A DNA stretch of 64,000 bases from Pictodentalium vernedei (Eukaryota > Mollusca > Scaphopoda > Dentaliida > Dentaliidae): contig CM062288.1 of assembly GCA_031216915.1 (NCBI GenBank), forward strand, positions 181,996,596 to 182,060,595, read 5' to 3'. The notes under the pieces are model-generated. The model did no database searches and was not told the DNA's origin. It saw only the letters and a program-made list of their open reading frames with translations. The number at the start of each line of letters is the position of its first letter. The first letter of the stretch is position 1. This document shows, piece after piece, positions 1 through 10,086 of the stretch. Both the position numbers and the translations under genes were made by a program.

Positions 1-3000
1 GGTGGTCGCTTTCGAGATGATACCTGTGTAATTTGCCAGGTTGGTTTCGATGAAGTCAAATCAGTTAAAGTCACCAAGAAAGGTTGTCATACCATGCTTA
101 ATTTCTGTAATGTCAGAGAGAGATCAGACCTTGAAGCACACCTTTTGGACAAGCTTCAACAGGACCCCGTAGGTGTTGTTCTGGTTCATTCAGATTGCCG
201 TAGGGATTTCACTGATGCGAAGCGGGCATCTGCTGCAAGCTCTTCTGACATCGAAGCTCCGTTGGCCAAGAAAATGAGATGTAATGTGCCTGTATTCGAC
301 TTCAAGACACTCTGTTTGTTCTGTGGTAGCGCCGCAAAAATTGGTCCATGCCACCCCGATAGGAACAAAATTATCAGGACTGTCGAGACACTACCTATAC
401 GAGAAACCCTCCTCGAACATTGCGAACTGAGAGGGGATAGTTTAGCTTCAGAAGTAAGCGTTCGGCTATTGAGTTGCATTGATCTGGTAGCTGCCGAGGC
501 TGTCTATCATCCACTCTGCCATACAAAATTCCTAAACTATAGACAGTTGGAAATTGCGAGACCAGCTGGTCGAAAACCTGACCATGGCATGGAACATTGG
601 TTTGAGTGCATATGTGAATTCTTAGAAACTCATTCCGATTCAGAACTGTACACATTGACCGAGTTGCATTCGAAGATGGAAGAGATCGCAGGTGAATCAA
701 CTGTGTACACAAAAAAGAGACTGAAGCAGAAACTAGAAGAGCGATATGGCGATTATATCTTTTTCGCCAGGGTACAGGGTCGCGACAATGTCCTATGCTT
801 TCGCAACATGGCTGAATATCTGATAAATGAAAAATGGTATGCGGACAAGAAAGAAAGTATAAGTGATGAAGCTGAAAGGATCATTGTTACTGAAGCAAAA
901 TTGATCAAGGGGCAGCTTAGAGAGATGGAGTATGATATAGATTGGTATCCAACCCCTGCTGACATAGAGGACATTTCGCGAGGCAAAACCTGGATCCCAG
1001 CCTACCTACAGTCTTTTCTCCAGTGCTTGATACCAAATGATATAAAACGAAACAGCATAGGTCACTCTATAGTCCAATCGGCTAGACCAAGATCAGTCAT
1101 AACACCTACCCTATTCGGGTTAGGAGTAGAAATGGACCATACTTTCGGGTCAAAATGGCTCGTTAATGAACTAGCTAGGCTTGGGTTTTCTATCACCTAT
1201 GAGGAGGTCAAACAGTATAAGCAAGGTGTGATGGAGCTAGATTCTGTTGACAGCTATACCTCTAACTATTTCCCAGGAGAATTCGTACAGTGGGTCGCAA
1301 ACAACGTCGACCATAACGTTGCGACTATCGATGGGAAAGGTTCACTTCATGGTATGGGTATAATCGCCGTGTCAACCCAAACTCAGGTGCCATCCACCCC
1401 TATGTCGCATACATCGATAAAACGCAGAGCTCGAGTTGGTGTTGAACAAATGTTGGTGAATAAAGGAATCCCAGTGGTTGATTACTTGGAATCAACTAGG
1501 AGAGGCTTTGGTGGTTTGAGGTACAAACCAGTAGTAGAGCTGCAATCACCACATACACTTCCATCTAGCCTGAGTACTGACGTTCTATGGCATTGTGGGT
1601 GGCTATCTAGAGCAGTAGATGACACTGTTCCTAATTGGTCCGGCTTCATGCAACTAGCGCATTCTGTGCACGGTTCAGAGCATCAAGCGAAATCAGATAT
1701 ACTCTTTCTCCCAATAATAGATCTCAGCCCAACAGACAGCACATGCATCTTTTCCACATTGAAATTATCTCAGAGCAAGCGATCAGATTGAACATCCCAT
1801 CCCCGTGCGTCACGTTTGACCAGCCTTTATGGTTGAAGGCAAATGAGATAATAATTGATCAATCCATGAACATTGTCTGCAGGTTGGGTGGTTTCCACAC
1901 AATCATAAGCTTTCTCAGCAGTATCTGCTCGAATATGGCTGGATCAGGTCTTGATGAAGCTTTGCAGGAAGTTTATGGTCCACTAGCAGTTCGGTCGATG
2001 TTGACCGGCAAAGCTGTTTCCAGAGCTATGCGAGGCCACCTCCTAGTAGAAGCTGCACTGACGAATAAATTATTGGGTGCCATAACCACATCCGAAATGA
2101 GCGCGAATATTTCTCCTCCGATGAGCCCACCCACTGTTGAGAGTGTACAGATAAACCAGAGGGACTTAGATGGTGTGAAGGAGTTATACAAAGGTGTGCT
2201 TGAAGGCGCGGTCACCCTTTCTGATGTTAGCAGCTCATCAGCTCTGGTGACAGTGAACACTTGCCTTGACAACTACAAAGCCAAACTGTCAAGAGAATCA
2301 CGCACCGCTAAGCTATGGGTACAATATCTAGAATATATTCAGGTACTGAAAATGTTCATCCGTGGAGAACGTCTTGGCGATTGGAATCTCCATCTCATTG
2401 CTGTTGGTAGAATGCTGAACCTCTTCGCCGCAACAGGGCATGTACACTATGCCAAGAGTTGCAGAGTCTATCTGCAAATGATGCTTGAACTACCAGAAAA
2501 ACATCCTTGGTTGTATGAGAGATTCTACTGTGACGGCTTTCATGCTATACGTCGAAGTTCTAGGATTTGGGCAGGCCTCTCTAGTGATCTTGTTATTGAG
2601 CAAGTTCTTATGCGTTCAATTAAAAGTCGGGGTGGGTTGACGCGAGGTCGTGGCGTGACAGAATCTGTACGACAGGAGTGGATTTACACGATGCATAAAT
2701 GCGCAGAGATACATGAAGCCTGACAACGTTGACCGACCTAAAGCTCAATACCAGCGAACAGCATGTAGATATGGGCACATCTCATCGAAAATGAGACAAC
2801 TTAGACATGGCCAGAATACTAGAGTGGTTTGACACACACAACCCGTTCGATGGAAACGAACGATTGCGTTCTCTGTCATCTTGTTTGTTAGCTTCCGAGG
2901 GAGATGGTATCAACTGCGATATCACTGAGTCTGTAGGGGCAGAGATACACTCTAGATGCTTTCCACATCACTGAGAGAGGCTGGGCATATTGCCGAATGC

Positions 3001-3868
3001 AGTTCTGGAGATGCTGACACTAACATTGTTGACAATGCAGTTCAACTTTCGTCCCAGGGAAAAACAGTTGTCATTGTTGCAGATGATACAGATGTACTAG
3101 TTATGTCCGTATACCATTGGGATCGTACTTGGTCTGATATCTATTTCCAGTCAGAAGCACGGAAGTCACACGGGGGTGGAGATGCATGGAAAATCACAGA
3201 TATAGTAGAGAAGATTGGAGAAACAACTCAGAAGAACCTCCTCTTCATTCATGCATGGAGTGGGTGTGATGTCACATCAGCAACGTTTGGGCATGGGAAA
3301 ACGTTGCTTCTCAAGAAGTTAGAGAAGTCATTGCCTATTCAAAATATATCAGAAGCAACGCACGACAGTACCATTTCTGACAGAGGTTGGGAAAATGGGG
3401 ACTGAACTGTTCGTTATGTTGTATTCTGGCAAACATTCAGACACTTTGAATGGTTTGAGATATTCAAAATTTATGACAATGGTCACTTCCAGCAAATCGG
3501 GAATTGAACCACAAAAACTTCCTCCGACTGAGCGTGCAGCACATTTCCACAGCCTGCGAGTTCACCAACAAATAATGGTTTGGAAACTATTGGATAACGA
3601 TGCCCTAGATCCTGAGGAGTGGGGCTGGGAAAGTCGTGGGAATGAGCTGATACCTGTGATGACTGACCTGGGTGCAGCGCCTGAGGCTCTTCTCAAAGTT
3701 ATCCGCTGCAAATGCAAAATGACATCCAAAAAGCCATGCGGAACAAACATATGTTCTTGTAGAAAGAATGCGCTCAAATGCTTGTCTGCCTGTGGAGACT
3801 GTCGGGGTGAGAATTGCTTCAATGCCGAGCCGATTGAGATCGGGGAGGAAATCGGCGACAATGAATAA
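1..3868 (+). pseudogene. Decayed multi-domain gene: zinc-binding motifs, FEN/XPG (PIN-like) domain, CXC domain
   Basis: The reading frame is already open at base 1, so the gene starts upstream of the window; the ATG at 94 is internal. The first frame (to 1791) shows CxxC followed by C-H, then HSDCRRDFTD, and a second cluster CLFCG...HCELRGD...AVYHPLCH; these look like zinc-binding modules. The protein continues in another frame from about 1760 to 2723 (ITFDQPLW/CRLGGFHT-like stretch), then in a short ORF at 2807-2974 preceded by an in-frame TGA, then 2956-3405 and 3395-3868. The 2956 part reads GDAD, VADDTDVLVM and SGCDVTSATFGHGK, which align by eye with the acidic and helix-hairpin-helix motifs of FEN1/XPG nucleases. 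The last part ends in a CXC (tesmin/TSO1-like) cysteine array. At least three frameshifts and one nonsense codon make it a pseudogene. Similar proteins are multicopy in several invertebrates as far as I recall; function unknown. The nuclease assignment is inference. Confidence 0.72.
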
Positions 3869-4380
3869 CCGTGAAGAACACCAACAAATGTCTTGTTAGA
3901 CCTCATCATGTAGTTAAATTCCTGTTATTATATTGGACCAGTCAACATTATCTGCACCTCATTGTATGTGAAAACATCGATCAAAGAACCATTTCTAGTT
4001 TTGTATTCTGTGCAGAAGTATCTTAAATCGGGAGTGAAAATTTGAGAAAAAAATGTGATTTTTGGGGATATTAACCCTTTTTCCTCATAAAAAGTGTGAG
4101 GATTTCATCAGGCAATTGCCTCTCAATATAATTAACATTTGTATCTGGTCGCCTGCGACATAAAATAATATATAAAACTCAATCTGTGACATATAAACGG
4201 CCGAAACCCCGGAAACACAATTTTCCCCCTTCCTGAACAACCCCCTGACAGGAAATCTGACATGAAAAATTTTCCCCAAGGCGGATTTTTGCGGATTTTG
4301 GATATGTTGTTCCGAAATAAATTCTGCGTCGAATGACACCAAAATCAGCTTGTATCAAATTTTTTCCGGGTCGAACCCTA
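3869..4380. other. No gene; downstream flank of the decayed gene
   Basis: AT-rich sequence between the stop codon at 3868 and the truncated 3' edge of DIRS copy D1. It has no ORF with recognisable content and no clear repeat. It probably holds the old 3' untranslated region of the upstream gene. Confidence 0.5.
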
Positions 4381-5125
4381 CTACGCCTCTACTATAGTAG
4401 TCAAGGTAATATTATTACCTACACTACGATAGTGAGAAACATCAACAGATAGTGCATGAAGCTCACTAACTCTTCTAGCCGAAGAGAAGGCTAAGAGAAA
4501 AGCTGTCTTAAAAGATAAGAATTTGAAGTCCACCGTGTCAAGATGCTCAAATGGCGCTTCTTTTAGCTTAAGAAGAACCCAAGCTAAATTCCACTTAGGA
4601 ATTAATCTAAGGGTTCTAAGTCTATTTATCGAAAAGTTTTTCACTAACTTAGATAAAGAGACATTAGATCCAATCTGTAAACTATCATGATGTGCATAGG
4701 TATCAGATAGCATAGACCTATAACCCTTAATGGTAACAGGCTGCAGTTTGATCTCATCAAACAGGTAGACTAGAAAATTAGCAATGTCTGGAATGGAGGG
4801 ATCATAAATATCAATAGAATGATCCCTACACCACCGATAAGAAATCTTCCACTTAGCAGCATAATTTAGCGAAGAGGAGGTCCTCCTACAGTTAGAAATT
4901 GCGTCCACTGCTGGTCCTGTAAATTGCTTGCCGTGCAAGAAGGACCGCACAACGGAAATACGTGAAGGTTGAGACCTTGCGGGTTGTGATGCAGTGTACG
5001 CGATTTCCCCTGCGAAAGAAGATCCTCCCGTAGAGGAAGCTTCTGCGGCATGTCCCACAACAGACACCTGAGTAGATTTATCCATGGTTTCTGGGGTGAC
5101 AGAGATGCTACTAATAGAATTTTGC
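4381..5125 (-). pseudogene. DIRS D1 tyrosine recombinase, N-terminal fragment
   Basis: A minus-strand frame of about 250 residues matches the recombinase N-terminal region of D3: a linker with DKSTQVSVVG, then AAKWKISYRWCRDHSIDIYDPS, a SAM-like core-binding region in this enzyme class, then the start of the catalytic domain with SSARRVSELHAL, which holds the first catalytic arginine. The frame stops just after ITLTT, where D3 continues with the H-x-x-R and tyrosine part, so the enzyme lacks two thirds of its catalytic residues. The apparent start methionine at 5133 lies in the inserted transposon and is not real. In an overlapping frame (to 4866) the end of the RNase H ORF is readable as PWINLLRCLLWDMPQKL, showing that the two ORFs overlap in this family. 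Confidence 0.82.
5112..5125. repeat. 14-bp duplication, left copy (candidate target site)
   Basis: TAATAGAATTTTGC, DIRS-derived sequence repeated exactly at 10073-10086 on the other side of the pogo-type insertion. The corresponding D3 sequence occurs once, which fits a target-site duplication. Confidence 0.7.
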
Positions 5126-5246
5126 GTTGACACACTCTAAATTTTGATACACCATAATTATTTGCAAAAAGTAATTTTTAAAACCATCCTAATTTGTGAA
5201 ACACCTTAAACATTATTTTTCCAGGTCCATTCTAATTGTTGAAACA
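5126..5246. repeat. Left subterminal motif cluster of the transposon
   Basis: Three near-copies of one motif within 120 bp: CTAAATTTTGATACACC, CTAATTTGTGAAACACC and CTAATTGTTGAAACA. They match the right-end cluster and are probable transposase binding sites. Confidence 0.6.
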
Positions 5247-5919
5247 GAGTGAAGAGGGAAGTTGATGAGTGTTTTTTTTTTCTTTCTTTTCATTTTTCGT
5301 ACTGTTTTTATATTTCAATTTACGTGAGGTAAGTACATTTCAAATACTCGATGTATTCAATAAAAAATTTACACCTCACTTGCGTTTGTTATTTGTCAAT
5401 CCAGCTGGCAGCTTCCAGATCAAACTACATTTGGTGTAAAGGTAAGTCCGTAATTGAATGCATTCTCACAGAAAATCCAAACAGAAACTAGAAGTATTTA
5501 CTTTCTATATTGAAACGCACGTGCGTAAACAACAACAAACCAGGTCATGAACAGAGAATATTCGCCGAATGTCCCTGTGGAAAAAACCGAGACAACTCGG
5601 CCCAAATTCAATGCAAAGAGGTGCTGATAACGACACTCGATAATAACACCTTTTTGAAGTGAATTATTTTTCCGATGGATTAGCAAGGGTGGGAAGACTT
5701 AATACTGGACGGGGATTAAAAGAAAAGAAAAAAAAAACATACCGTATAATTGTTTTTATTATTTCTTGTGATTTAAAGCAAGTAAATAATAATGAGTCAG
5801 ATGATTTCACAAAGATAGAACAACAGATGTATATCACTGTTCACAAAATAAAAATATATGCTCTTTTTTAACATCAAGGAATATCCATACAATGAAATCA
5901 CCATGTAACATCACATAAC
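5247..5919. other. No gene; AT-rich interior of the transposon
   Basis: Non-coding, T-rich and A-rich tracts between the left subterminal motifs and the 252 bp array. A short plus-strand ORF at 5659-5871 is low complexity and has no support. Confidence 0.45.
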
Positions 5920-7740
5920 GTCGCCACACAACACGACCCATTTATACGTCACTGTCGGAAAAGTAAAAATCGCTATTTTTTGACAGAAGTCACACAATTG
6001 GTGTGATTACTGATACACTGCGTGCCCATACAAAACAACCCGTTTAAGTCACTATCGGAAAAGTAAAAATCGCTAATTTTTTTGCAGTAACCACACACGT
6101 TTGGTGTGATTATTGAAAGAAAATTTAGCGATTCCTACTTTTCAGACAGTTAAAATACTTCGCCCTGTATTGTTCATTTGGAATACACTTGTCAGTACAC
6201 CTCACAGTAATCCACCCCTCACTTTACTGCCCCTTCAATAAAATTTACAGGCCTATCGGTACTGCTACATTGCGTGCCTTTACAAAACAACCCGTTTAAG
6301 TCGCTGCCGGAAAAGTAAAAATCACTAAATTTTTTTGCAGTAGCCACGCGTTTGGTGTGATTACTGAAAGAAAATTTAGCGATTCCTACTTTTCAGACAG
6401 TTAAAATACTTCGCCCTGTATTGTTCATTTGGAATACACTTGTCAGTACACCTCACAGTAATCCACCCCTCACTTTACTGCCCCTTCAATAAAATTTATA
6501 GGCCTATCGATACTGCTACATTGCGTGCCTTTACAAAACAACCCGTTTAAGTCGCTGCCGGAAAAGTAAAAATCACTAAATTTTTTTGCAGTAGCCACGC
6601 GTTTGGTGTGATTACTGAAAGAAAATTTAGCGATTCCTACTTTTCAGACAGTTAAAATACTTCGCCCTGTATTGTTCATTTGGAATACACTTGTCAGTAC
6701 ACCTCACAGTAATCCACCCCCTCACTTTACTGCCCCTTCAATAAAATTTACAGGCCTATCGGTACTGCTACATTGCGTGCCTTTACAAAACAACCCGTTT
6801 AAGTCGCTGCCGGAAAAGTAAAAATCACTAAATTTTTTTGCAGTAGCCACGCGTTTGGTGTGATTACTGAAAGAAAATTTAGCGATTCCTACTTTTCAGA
6901 CAGTTAAAATACTTCGCCCTGTATTGTTCATTTGGAATACACTTGTCAGTACACCTCACAGTAATCCACCCCTCACTTTACTGCCCCTTCAATAAAATTT
7001 ATAGGCCTATCGGTACTGCTACATTGCGTGCCTTTACAAAACAACCCGTTTAAGTCACTATCGGAAAAGTAAAAATCGCTAATTTTTTTGCAGTAACCAC
7101 ACACGTTTGGTGTGATTATTGAAAGAAAATTTAGCGATTCCTACTTTTCAGACAGTTAAAATACTTCGCCCTGTATTGTTCATTTGGAATACACTTGTCA
7201 GTACACCTCACAGTAATCCACCCCTCACTTTACTGTCCCTTCAATAAAATTTACAGGCCTATCGGTACTGCTACATTGCGTGCCTTTACAAAACAACCCG
7301 TTTAAGTCGCTGCCGGAAAAGTAAAAATCACTAAATTTTTTTGCAGTAGCCACGCGTTTGGTGTGATTACTGAAAGAAAATTTAGCGATTCCTACTTTTC
7401 AGACAGTTAAAATACTTTGCCCTGTATTGTTCATTTGGAATACACTTGTCAGTACACCTCACAGTAATCCACCCCTCACTTTACTGCCCCTTCAATAAAA
7501 TTTATAGGCCTATCGGTACTGCTACATTGCGTGCCTTTACAAAACAACCCGTTTAAGTCACTGCCGGAAAAGTAAAAATCACTAAATTTTTTTGCAGTAG
7601 CCAAGCGTTTGGTGTGATTACTGAAAGAAAATTTAGCGATTCCTACTTTTCCGACAGTGAACATACTTCGCCCTGCGTTGTTCATTTGTACACCTCTCAG
7701 TAATCGATCCCTCACTTTACTGCCCCTTCAATAAAATGCA
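5920..7740. repeat. 252 bp tandem array with a palindrome in each unit
   Basis: Seven units start at about 6011, 6263, 6514, 6766, 7017, 7269 and 7520 (period 251-252 bp), after a partial divergent unit from about 5920. Each unit holds an imperfect palindrome of about 100 bp: GGAAAAGTAAAAATC...CTAAATTTT pairs with AAAATTTAGCGATT...ACTTTTC, and a central CAGTAACCACAC pairs with GTGTGATTACTG. The outermost arms read CACTGTCGGAAAAGTA (5950-5965) and its exact complement (7644-7659). The array stops immediately 3' of the transposase stop codon. Confidence 0.88.
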
Positions 7741-7741
7741 A

Positions 7742-9297
7742 TTAATGATTATCCGGTAGTTTGTCGTCACCAAAAAATGTATCGATAGCATCATCAACAG
7801 ACATCATATCAATATTGGAATAACAAGTTTGACATGCCTCATCTAATTCATCCAATGTTTCAAATGGACTATCAATATGTTCCCATGGATCCTGCCTCAA
7901 TAAACAGTCCTCCGCACCGTTGAGATTATTGTTCAATCCACAAACTTTAAACGAGCGTCTGATCATATCAGTTTTCACTTTGAGATTTTCCACAGCGAAC
8001 TCTATCCAGTCAATCACCTCCTGCTTGGTAGCGGGTTTTATTCTGTCCTGATGATTTTCAATTATGTTTTTGGTTGACTCGCTCATGTACTCAGTCCATT
8101 TTTTCTTGAGATCAGCTTTCACAGGTTTATTTATGCTCACATCCAATGGTTGGAGCTTAGAGGTGCAGCCACCTGGAATAATTGCCGGTAAAACATTACT
8201 TTTGCGAAGCACTTTTTTCACAGATTCCATAATATGGCCTCTAAAACTGTCCATAACAAGAAGGCAACGTTCTTTTTTGGTATGGCGAACTAGAACATCT
8301 TTTACCCACTGCTGCATGAGAACTTCGTCCATCCATCCTTTTTCCTGCACACATACAATCCAATTTTTCGGGAGTTTAAGCTTGAGCTCGCGTTTCCCTT
8401 TAAACACAACCATGGGGGGCAGCACCTCGCCACTACTGGAAACGGCCAATACTAATGTCAAGTGTCTTTTCTCGGCCCCTGTGGTGCGTAGACGAACAGA
8501 TTTTGCTCCAACTTTGTCAATTGTTTTATTGGGAACTAAATCAAAATAAGCTGGCGTTTCATCCATATTAATGATATACTCGTCGTCAAAATCGTCCTCT
8601 AACCTTTTTTCTTTGATAAAATTTAGGAAACTAGTGGTTTTTTCCTCCAAATCTTTTGGGAGTCTCTGGGCAAGTGATGTTTTTGCTCTTAAAGTTAAAT
8701 CGTGGCGCCGCATGAATTTCATTGCCCAGCCATAGCTGGCTTGAAAATCCGTTGATGGCTGAACCTCACACTTTTTCACTAACTCTCGGGCGTAGGTACA
8801 TAATGATTCCACAGAGACCGGGAGCTGCAGGTCTCTCTGTATTAAAACCCATTCAGAAATTTTCTCATCAATACTAACGCCATATGATACTGTCGACCAC
8901 TTCTTGAAAGATGTCCTGCCTTATTTCGTTTCTCATCACCATCAAAATTAATTTTACACCACCTACTCAATGACGTGGGATGAATTTTTAGCTTAGCGGC
9001 GGCTTTTCGTATCCCAAGCTGTTTGGCCAAATCAACTGCCACCTTTTTCTCTTTCAAATTCAATGACTTGTATTTCCCTCTGATGGTCGACTCGTGTTGA
9101 ACAGGCTCTTGAGTAATTTGTTCATTACAGGTAATTTTGGAAATTTTCTGAGGTGGGCTTTCTTTTTCAGTGATTTCATCAACTTTCCTTTTTGCTGGTC
9201 TCCCTACGGGGCGTTTTACGGGTGTTTTTTGCGGGCTCAAATTCACCTTGGGTAGTGCTTCCTGTGCCGTTCTATATTTGATAACAAATCTATCCAT
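7742..9297 (-). pseudogene. pogo/Tigger-like DDE transposase, one frameshift
   Basis: Two minus-strand frames (to 8842 and 7742-8812) join through a single frameshift near 8885; without it the protein would be about 518 residues, usual for Tigger-like transposases. I take the ATG at 9297 (MDRFVIKYR, good Kozak context); an in-frame ATG at 9444 is less likely. Order: a basic AT-hook-like stretch (KRPVGRPAKRK), a psq-type helix-turn-helix (VDLAKQLGIRKAAAKLKIH), a CENP-B-type DNA-binding domain (TDFQASYGWAMKFMRRHDL), then the DDE_1 domain with catalytic aspartates in INMDETP, LVMDSFRGH and LQPLDVSINKP. The second and third aspartates are 35 residues apart (DD35D). The upstream half would read into frame through SIDEKISEW. 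It should catalyse cut-and-paste transposition; the frameshift may be recent or a sequencing error. Confidence 0.85.
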
Positions 9298-9972
9298 GAT
9301 TGTACTTGAAAGTACTGTCGTTGATTGGAGATGGAAATGTTTTATACAACTATGGGAGGAAAAAACAACAAATATGAACTCACTTTGATGTTTACTGATT
9401 TTATTCTTTATTTTAATCAAAACACAAGCTAAACTTGTAATCACCTATTCAAAGCAACACTTGAGCGTGCGATTGCGGCATTGTTTTTATTAGGGCAGAA
9501 GGTAACCAGAAAAACACCTGTTACATTCTCTTGATGTCAACCAATTAATTAGAACTCACCATTGAACATTGTCCATGTCGTTTGTGTTTCACATCAAAGG
9601 GTCGTGCTGAAGGTGCCGGTAGTCTTATGGAAGTTATCCATTGTCCTGAAAAGCTTGTTGGAGGTGTGTTGCTCTGCGCAAGAACTGTCAATCACAGGTC
9701 AGGGTCACATGTACCGGGGTAATCGCTGTTTGTTTATACTGGTGTTTTTCAACACATTCCATTTTTATAAATCCTTTTGAGTGGGTAAACATCGTTTTCA
9801 ACTGAGAACTTTAATCTGTTCTTAATAAAAACCATGGCTACACACAGATTTACTGTGGAGAGAGGATGTCCCAGTCGATAATAACGAGAGAAGCACAGAC
9901 AGGTCAGGTTTATTTTCAGTTTCAACATTTATTTATATTTACCGGCGTCACACATGGGAATTTTTTTTTGTT
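9298..9972. other. No gene; 5' flank of the transposase
   Basis: Upstream region of the minus-strand transposase within the insertion. It presumably includes the promoter, but I see no clear core elements. Small plus-strand ORFs here have no recognisable content. Confidence 0.4.
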
Positions 9973-10064
9973 TTCCAAATTTTGAAACACCCCATCCACC
10001 GCATTTTCCAAATGTTGATACAGTGAAAAAAATATTTATTTTAAACTGTGTCAACATTTGGAAT
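9973..10064. repeat. Right subterminal motif cluster of the transposon
   Basis: CCAAATTTTGAAACACC (9975-9991), CCAAATGTTGATACAGT (10008-10024) and an inverted copy at 10045-10064. Same motif as at the left end. Confidence 0.6.
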
Positions 10065-10072
10065 GAATACGG

Positions 10073-10086
10073 TAATAGAATTTTGC
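10073..10086. repeat. 14-bp duplication, right copy
   Basis: Second copy of TAATAGAATTTTGC; D1 coding sequence resumes here. Confidence 0.7.

Larger units (their letters stand above)
5126..10072 (-). mobile_element. pogo/Tigger-type DNA transposon inserted in D1
   Basis: A 4947 bp block that interrupts D1 between two copies of a 14-bp sequence. Its left end starts GTTGACACA; the complement occurs at 10047-10055, 17 bp inside the right end. Three copies of an 18-20 bp motif close to CTAAATTTTGAAACACC sit near each end (5134-5153, 5186-5205, 5229-5246; 9973-9991, 10006-10024, and inverted at 10045-10064), as expected of binding sites for a transposase. Inside are a 252 bp tandem array (about 5920-7740) and a minus-strand transposase gene (7742-9297). 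A 14-bp duplication does not fit the TA duplication of pogo elements, so the block may be nested or a different class carrying a pogo gene. Confidence 0.65.

Noticed and set aside
1635-1760. ATG at 1635 as a gene start
   Set aside because: This part overlaps the upstream frame out of phase; the continuation with conserved sequence starts only near 1760 after a frameshift.
5920-7740. CRISPR-like array
   Set aside because: Units are 252 bp, repeated throughout without spacers, and lie in a eukaryotic transposon.
9170-9388. Plus-strand ORFs opposite the transposase (also 8064-8549)
   Set aside because: Antisense shadows of a well-supported minus-strand DDE transposase.
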